Part shown: positions 60,401 to 64,000 of the stretch, one piece after another
Layout of the letters: each line of letters starts with the position of its first letter
Position numbering within the stretch: the first letter of the stretch is position 1
Source of the DNA: Protula sp. h YS-2021
Taxonomy: Eukaryota; Annelida; Polychaeta; Sabellida; Serpulidae
Length of the DNA stretch: 64,000 nt
NCBI GenBank assembly: GCA_949752745.1
Contig: OX457027.1
Location: 15,615,916-15,679,915 of the forward strand
Reading direction: 5' to 3'
Notes under the pieces: generated by a model
The model's input: the letters and a program-made list of their open reading frames with translations, nothing else
Database searches by the model: none
Told to the model about the DNA's origin: nothing
Program-made: the position numbers and the translations under genes

Positions 60401-63400
60401 AGGAACAGTGGCTGCACTTCAAAGTGTCCGGCCTATACAGCGTTTGACCCTGCAAGCTTACATGTTCTTTCTTTGATAAATCCAGTGGTTCATCTTCTTT
60501 GACTTCCGGTTTTTGGGAAATGTCTCGAAATTCTCTTTGTGTATAACTTTCATACGAACCATCACTTTCTGTTTTAGCGATGGGTTTTACCGACAGGTTA
60601 AGTGGTTGATCTTGTAGATTTGGTTTCACATCTATTTCAACCCCATCTTCAAACAATACAGCTTGCGCAGATCCAGGCTCGGGTTTAATGTCGGCTGGTA
60701 GCGGCGAGTTGTGCTTGTTTTTCATGTGGGCACCCAAATCTGCCTTTCGTTTATAGCGTAAATCACAGAAAGGGCAAAGCCATGGAGTCTCGTCGGAGTG
60801 GGTCACCATGTGGGATCTCAGGTTGGAGCGGCCTTTGAACGACGCCCCGCATTCCGGACAAGTATAAATAGTTGGTGTTGATCGTCTCCCCGTTGACGAT
60901 CCACTGTCGCTATGGACAGAGCTAGCTCTAGACGACACAGGGCTTCTGGGAACGAACGGATTACGGGGTACCTCAGGGCTCTGGAATGGGACAAGTTCTG
61001 CGTTGGGTGACGTTGCAATAGGCGGGCTTCCCACCAGCTGTCGTTGTGTATCCATGCCTCTCACTGCCGCGGCCTTGGACGCCCTGTGGTACGCCATCTG
61101 GGCCTCGCGGTGCTCTTCTTCCTGCTTGGCCGACGGGTGGAACTCGGACATATGTCGCTGGATGGCGGCTTCTCCCGTGGACGAATAGCTACAGTACAAA
61201 CACTTAGCGGGCTTCCGAACCTTATGATGCACCATGTGACGGACGAAATTCCGTCTCATCACAGTTTTGTACGAACATTCCGGACAGCAATGCACTTTCC
61301 TTGTGCTATGTTTTACTAAGTGCACAGTCCATTCCGTTTTCCGTTTGCAGACAAAGTCACAATGGAAACACTTGTAGAAGGAAGTCCGCAGGTGAATTTG
61401 GCGGACATGGTGTGCGACCTTCCATTTCTGACTACTTCCGTATCTAAAGTGGGAAGGAAAGAATGCGGACAAAAAATACAAACAACACGTAAAACAGCGA
61501 TGCATTTGGGTAACAGTGAACAAACTTGAACGTGGCTACACTTTCTTTAAAAAACCCAATCCCACCCCCCCTTCCCCCCCACATCGTACTACTCTCAGTC
61601 TACCGCTGAGCATGCGTTGGAAATGCAACTGTTTCCGGTAATAAATAAACCAATACGCCCATTATTGATTTTAGTGCTGAAGAAACGGCAACAAAATCTC
61701 AGTTTATTTTACTATTTTTCAATTTTTCAAAATTATTAATCAGATGTCATAAAGGCGGATGGGCTTCTGAAGTGCGGTGTTATACGGCATATATTACTAC
61801 GCAAGATCAATTACTTTTTTCATAAGCTTCAACAACACACACTCGTGCCGAATTTACAACAATCAGTAAAAATCTCCAGTCACATCAAAGGCAAGCCTTA
61901 AAAAGCAAGAATGGCTCACTGAAGTGCAAAATACGAACTGAACAGCGGGGAAAAAAAACAAGAGACTAAATGTGCCTCAGAAGACAGTGAAAGCATCAGT
62001 CATCAAACAAAACCAAAGGTTAAATCATGGCACAAGAATTATTACAGCGATTTCAAAACGCTAAAGAAAAGCATTTAAGAAAAGCAAGAAATGTGTCGTC
62101 AATAATCCACACCATTTTTTTGGGATCTTATTTTTTTCATTTAAGTCGTATTTATATGTATGTTACTATGGTTACATACGCTTCACAGTCTGGAAGAATG
62201 ATGGAAGCCTTGTTTTCTTTGCTTGTCTTATATACAGTGGCTCTTCAGAATTTTTTTTACACTTGACGCAGTAAGCCAAGCTTTGGAACCCAGCAAATGT
62301 GAAACGCATGTGTATAGATTACGAACACAGGCCTAATTTAAAACTGAAATGTATTTGGAATCTGAAACTAATATTTCAGAATTTCATACTAAAAATCTGA
62401 GCAAAAATTCGCAGAACGAAAATAAAAAAAAAACGGACGCCTTCTTCTGGTTTTCTTATTGTTTCCCAGTTCTCGTTTTTTTTTTGTGTGTTTCTTTTTT
62501 TTACTATTTTACTTGTTTATTTTTTTTTAGCTTTTTGTCAAGATAGCTGGTCAAATATATTTCACGGAAATTCCGTACCCAGCAAATATATGATCCGAGA
62601 TTCAAATGTTATCTGGTTCACTAAAAATCTCGCCATAATCCACATGTAAATACACCACGAGAAAAGAAGCATGCAGCAGAAGTAAAGAAATTGAGGATTA
62701 CCTGCAGAGCCTACACCCATAGTGCTGCCCTTCACCAGTACGCAAGGTCACGGCCTTCACATAGCTATACGCACTTTCTACACAAGTCGCACGCTCTGTC
62801 GATGATCCAGAAAGTTCTCCCCTGCCCTCACATGACGATGGCGTGTTCTCTGGCATCCTGTTTCTGTTCTGACGAGTTGTCTTAGCAACATTTTTGGTCG
62901 CCTTGGAGCTAAATATCGCCGTCTGTTTCACATTTTTCATGGCCTGATCCAGATACTTCTCCATGTTAGACATGGCTTTGATTGGCGAACAAAGGTTCTC
63001 CATCCTGCTCCTGTACTTGAAATGATCGTGCGAATTTCGAAAATTGAATAAGGGAAGCTCTTGCGATAACTCGGCCGCTGCTGTGATAGATTCCACCTCG
63101 GCATCGCCATCATAAGGGTTGTCCTGTTCATTGGCTCCAACAAGCGCAGGAGAACCTCGTTTTGGAGTGCTTTCAGTAGAACTCGCTCTAGGCTTCTCCA
63201 TTTTTGAGTTAATGTATTGTTCCGGTTTGGTTCGCGGATGTGAATTTTTTCGCGATTCTACAGGATTAGTATCTCCAATGCTAACCGGAAGTGCGCATTC
63301 CACTTGGTCTTCTTTCACAGAACACTTACTGGTAAGGTCAAGGACAGGAAGCTCTGGCTCCATCTGATTGGTGCTAGAATGGTTTGTCTTTACTGTCAGG

Positions 63401-64000
63401 TCAAGGACATTTGCATTCACGTCACTTTGTGTTTTCTCCATGTCAAAAGTCGAGTCATTCTGGCTCATACATTCGTCTCTGATTACTGAACTCAACACAG
63501 CTTGTTTAGGGTTCACATCACTTAAACTAGGGTTCATATCACTCACGATAGGGTTCATATCAGCAACAACAGTGTTCGAGTCACTCACAACAGGCGCCGA
63601 GTCTTCTGCTAACAGGTTTTGGACCTGCTCGAAGATATTCTTACGCTCGACAATAGGTGACTCCACAACACTCGAACCATCGCTGTGGGTTTTGGCATTT
63701 TGCCAACTTTTACTTTCGTTTGAAACATTCTGGAAGTCATTCAAACTGCGCGGGCTCCGGTCTTGGTGGACATGGTTGCGATGGCGCAGGAGCTTGTATC
63801 GGTTCTGGCACGCATAAGGGCAGACGTCACACTGGTATATCTGCACTTTCCTCTTGTGTACATGCCTCAGGTGCTCCAGATAAGCGCGTGATAGCTGCGT
63901 GCTGTAGCCGCACAGTCCGCACAGATACGTGCGCCGACGCGCTGAACTTTTCCGCCTCTCCCCACCACCTCCCGTCTTCTTGCCTTCAGATGTTGCCTGC
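48454..64000 (-). CDS. Giant C2H2 zinc-finger protein, 8 exons visible (5' end outside window)
   Basis: Exons A to H (62702-64000+, 59259-61443, 58236-58580, 55864-55933, 54174-54289, 52321-52412, 51777-51958, 48454-51446) join with matching phases (2, 0, 0, 1, 0, 2, 1) into one frame of at least 2426 residues ending at TGA 48454-48456. About 31 C2H2 fingers are visible, two of them split by introns after the second Cys. Several fingers carry RSNW.WD in the helix and are followed by an acidic EEA-type linker. PLDLS (near 60490), PLNLS and two VLDLT motifs suggest CtBP co-repressor binding, hence a nuclear repressor; that is inference. I do not recognise a vertebrate orthologue and give no symbol. 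The N-terminus lies right of the window. The gene converges with the C8orf82-like gene. Confidence 0.93.
51447..51776 (-). other. Zinc-finger gene intron between exons G and H, with tandem repeat
   Basis: A 330-bp intron. Bases 51565-51775 are a degenerate tandem repeat of about 40 bp with GATTCTCTGGATTCTACACA-like and ATTCGCTGCATTCTCTAT-like halves, reaching to the donor side. Confidence 0.75.
51777..51958 (-). CDS. Zinc-finger gene exon G
   Basis: Acceptor TTTGTTTGACAG, donor GTATGTAG at 51776. It completes Arg, then SNFKADVTKHVAKQHAHVDD supplies the His pair (H-x4-H) of the finger begun in exon F. A linker VNVLDPDVARETLTDYEL, related to the EEA linkers of exons C and E, and a basic RRSKKTTD segment follow. 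Ends in phase 1. Confidence 0.9.
51959..52320 (-). other. Zinc-finger gene intron between exons F and G
   Basis: 362 bp, with C-rich short runs around 52200-52230. Nothing else seen. Confidence 0.6.
52321..52412 (-). CDS. Zinc-finger gene exon F (92 bases)
   Basis: Acceptor TTTTTTTAG (AG at 52414-52413), donor GTAGG at 52320. It codes LEKKSRGLELGDIHPDLKII and KRFQCSVCLY plus two bases of Arg, i.e. the Cys pair of a finger whose His pair is in exon G. It was found because exon G lacked a C-x2-C and needed a phase-2 partner; it satisfies both conditions exactly. Confidence 0.9.
52413..54173 (-). other. Zinc-finger gene intron between exons E and F
   Basis: 1761 bp. Holds a G21-type run (53033-53053), the C-run/G-run inverted-repeat element (about 53490-54160) and otherwise AT-rich unassigned sequence. 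Confidence 0.65.
53490..54160. mobile_element. Inverted-repeat element with C-run/G-run arms and a FLYWCH-like fragment
   Basis: Left arm (53490-53586) and right arm (54086-54160) are reverse complements: both contain GACTAAAACC, CCGGCGGCCTAAACCCCCCG and CGTTCTCA/GGTTCTCA between long C-runs. The interior (minus strand, 53772-53590) encodes SAKGNPKILYQGHLYVKRKN and YECEKRRHNK, which resembles the first half of a FLYWCH domain as found in Mutator-like transposases. The domain's tryptophan is not evident and the second half is absent. Probably a MULE-related or other non-autonomous DNA element. It ends about 14 bases from the exon E donor. Confidence 0.6.
54174..54289 (-). CDS. Zinc-finger gene exon E (linker exon)
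   Basis: Acceptor TCTGTTTTTAG (AG at 54291-54290), donor GTGAGG at 54173. Two bases complete Gly, then QTGHVITLTEEEAKSTYHEV and EIARLRLKLCKEEQTIDK. The TLTEEEA segment parallels TLSEEEA of exon C, so this is the second copy of the finger-linker module. Phase 0 exit. The open frame runs on into C-run repeat sequence, which is intronic. Confidence 0.9.
54290..55863 (-). other. Zinc-finger gene intron between exons D and E
   Basis: 1574 bp, AT-rich. A TACAGTAGCTCCTCGTTG segment at 54598 resembles a pogo/Tigger-type terminus and has an internal inverted repeat (54608-54695), but no matching right end was found. Nothing else assigned. Confidence 0.55.
55864..55933 (-). CDS. Zinc-finger gene exon D (70 bases, one finger)
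   Basis: Acceptor ends TTTTGAAG at 55934, donor GTACG at 55863. It codes CSLCGKRSNWKWDVSKHIR and IQHP plus one base of Gly. With the FRPFK end of exon C it forms a complete tryptophan-type C2H2 finger nearly identical to the last finger of exon B. Small exon, but both phases fit. Confidence 0.9.
55934..58235 (-). other. Zinc-finger gene intron between exons C and D
   Basis: 2302 bp. Contains repeat copy 2 (57326-57977). A weak pol III-like box pair around 56210-56315 is not convincing. The rest is unassigned. Confidence 0.6.
57326..57977 (+). repeat. Modular dispersed repeat with terminal hairpins, copy 2
   Basis: Same start (ACAAGCATGTCCAAGGACAT) and same 3' hairpin (57949-57976: ACCCAGTCCGAC, loop AA, GTCGGCTGGGT with one bulged T) as copy 1. 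It is about 120 bp shorter because one internal module is missing. Confidence 0.82.
58236..58580 (-). CDS. Zinc-finger gene exon C (linker exon)
   Basis: Acceptor GGTTATTTTAG at 58591-58581, donor GTATC at 58235. 115 codons: LITLSEEEARKTIHEV, then a Pro/Ser/Lys-rich region (SPPRLLPSKLSPPPANVR), then KKLVAGKFRPFK leading into the finger of exon D. Phase 0 on both sides, so this exon could be skipped or included without a frameshift. Confidence 0.9.
58581..59258 (-). other. Zinc-finger gene intron between exons B and C
   Basis: 678 bp, containing the 157-bp pogo-like element at 58656-58812. Nothing else seen. Confidence 0.65.
58656..58812. mobile_element. Pogo/Tc1-like 157-bp non-autonomous element
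   Basis: Begins TACAGTAGATTCTCACCA and ends GATTAGGTTCTACTGTA. The inverted ends read CAGTAGA.TCT/CAGTAGAACCT and are flanked by TA on both sides, as expected for TA-target elements of the Tc1/mariner-pogo group. Too short for a transposase. Confidence 0.65.
59259..61443 (-). CDS. Zinc-finger gene exon B (12 full fingers plus half of one)
   Basis: Acceptor TTCCTTCCCACTTTAG at 61459-61444, donor GTACGG at 59258. 728 codons. It begins by finishing the finger started in exon A (YGSSQKWKVAHHVRQIH) and carries twelve more. The last two are the tryptophan-type RSNWVWDVRKH and RSNWRWDLNKH fingers. The tenth to last spacing holds QLDVKEARDTLGQYL, another relative of the EEA linker. PLDLSKK (about 60498-60478) and PLNLS (about 60610) lie in the Ser/Pro/Asp-rich middle. 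The apparent start at 61523 is intronic. Confidence 0.92.
61444..62701 (-). other. Zinc-finger gene intron between exons A and B
   Basis: 1258 bp with a C-rich run (61560-61582) and T/A-rich tracts (62400-62530). No further exon seen and none required by phase. Confidence 0.65.
62702..64000 (-). CDS. Zinc-finger gene exon A (continues past window edge)
   Basis: Open from the window edge to donor GTAATC at 62701. 432 codons plus two bases. After a basic Gly/Arg-rich start come fingers YLCGLCGYSTQLSRAYLEHL and YQCDVCPYACQNRYKLLRHR. A long Ser/Asn/Asp-rich region with VLDLTVK (about 63410-63390) and VLDLTSK (about 63350-63330) follows. It ends GQHYGCRLC, the Cys half of the finger completed in exon B. 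The first ATG of the protein is not in the window. Confidence 0.92.

Noticed and set aside
61444..61523. Start of an independent 772-residue zinc-finger gene
   Set aside because: This segment is upstream of a strong polypyrimidine-AG acceptor; the finger at the exon start needs the Cys pair supplied by exon A.

Overview
The window is animal (metazoan) genomic DNA. It has spliced protein genes with GT-AG introns, orthologues of conserved animal genes, and dense eukaryotic transposable elements (DIRS-type tyrosine-recombinase retrotransposons, a CR1/L2-like LINE, a tRNA-derived SINE, hAT-like and pogo-like non-autonomous DNA elements). The repeat style and the lineage-specific giant zinc-finger gene suggest a marine lophotrochozoan, most likely a mollusc. 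That placement is an inference; nothing here fixes the species.

Three host genes are supported by reading exons and splice phases by eye. (1) The first two coding exons of katanin p80 (KATNB1), minus strand, 290-3929; the rest of the gene lies left of the window. (2) A complete three-exon gene for the UPF0598/C8orf82 family, plus strand, 36548-43262, 219 aa. (3) A very large C2H2 zinc-finger gene, minus strand, 48454 to beyond 64000. Eight exons join in frame to give at least 2426 residues and about 31 fingers, with PLDLS-type CtBP-binding motifs and a recurring tryptophan-type finger followed by an EEA-type linker. Genes 2 and 3 converge. Gene 1 diverges from gene 2 across a roughly 31 kb block of transposons.

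That block (about 5.39-36.43 kb) is mainly one DIRS family in at least five copies. Copy A (5390-13047, plus) and copy C (29376-36432, minus) span both ends. Copy B (about 20640-27327, minus) and pieces D (19357-20600, plus) and E (about 14150-15530, plus) keep only the left end. Copies A and C show the diagnostic plan: left inverted repeat, leader, gag, RT-RNase H, tyrosine recombinase, an internal complementary region carrying both element ends in reverse, then the right inverted repeat. All copies are frameshifted or deleted. The leader carries a minisatellite with a 16/32-bp unit. A decayed LINE (about 15780-19162) lies between pieces E and D and contains an exact 600-bp tandem duplication.

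Further right, introns and flanks hold two more LINE fragments, several minisatellites (including a 20-copy, about 33-bp array at 47525-48160), a repeat pair with terminal hairpins, and a C-run/G-run inverted-repeat element with a FLYWCH-like fragment just inside an intron of the zinc-finger gene. No rRNA, credible tRNA gene, CRISPR array or bacterial feature was seen.
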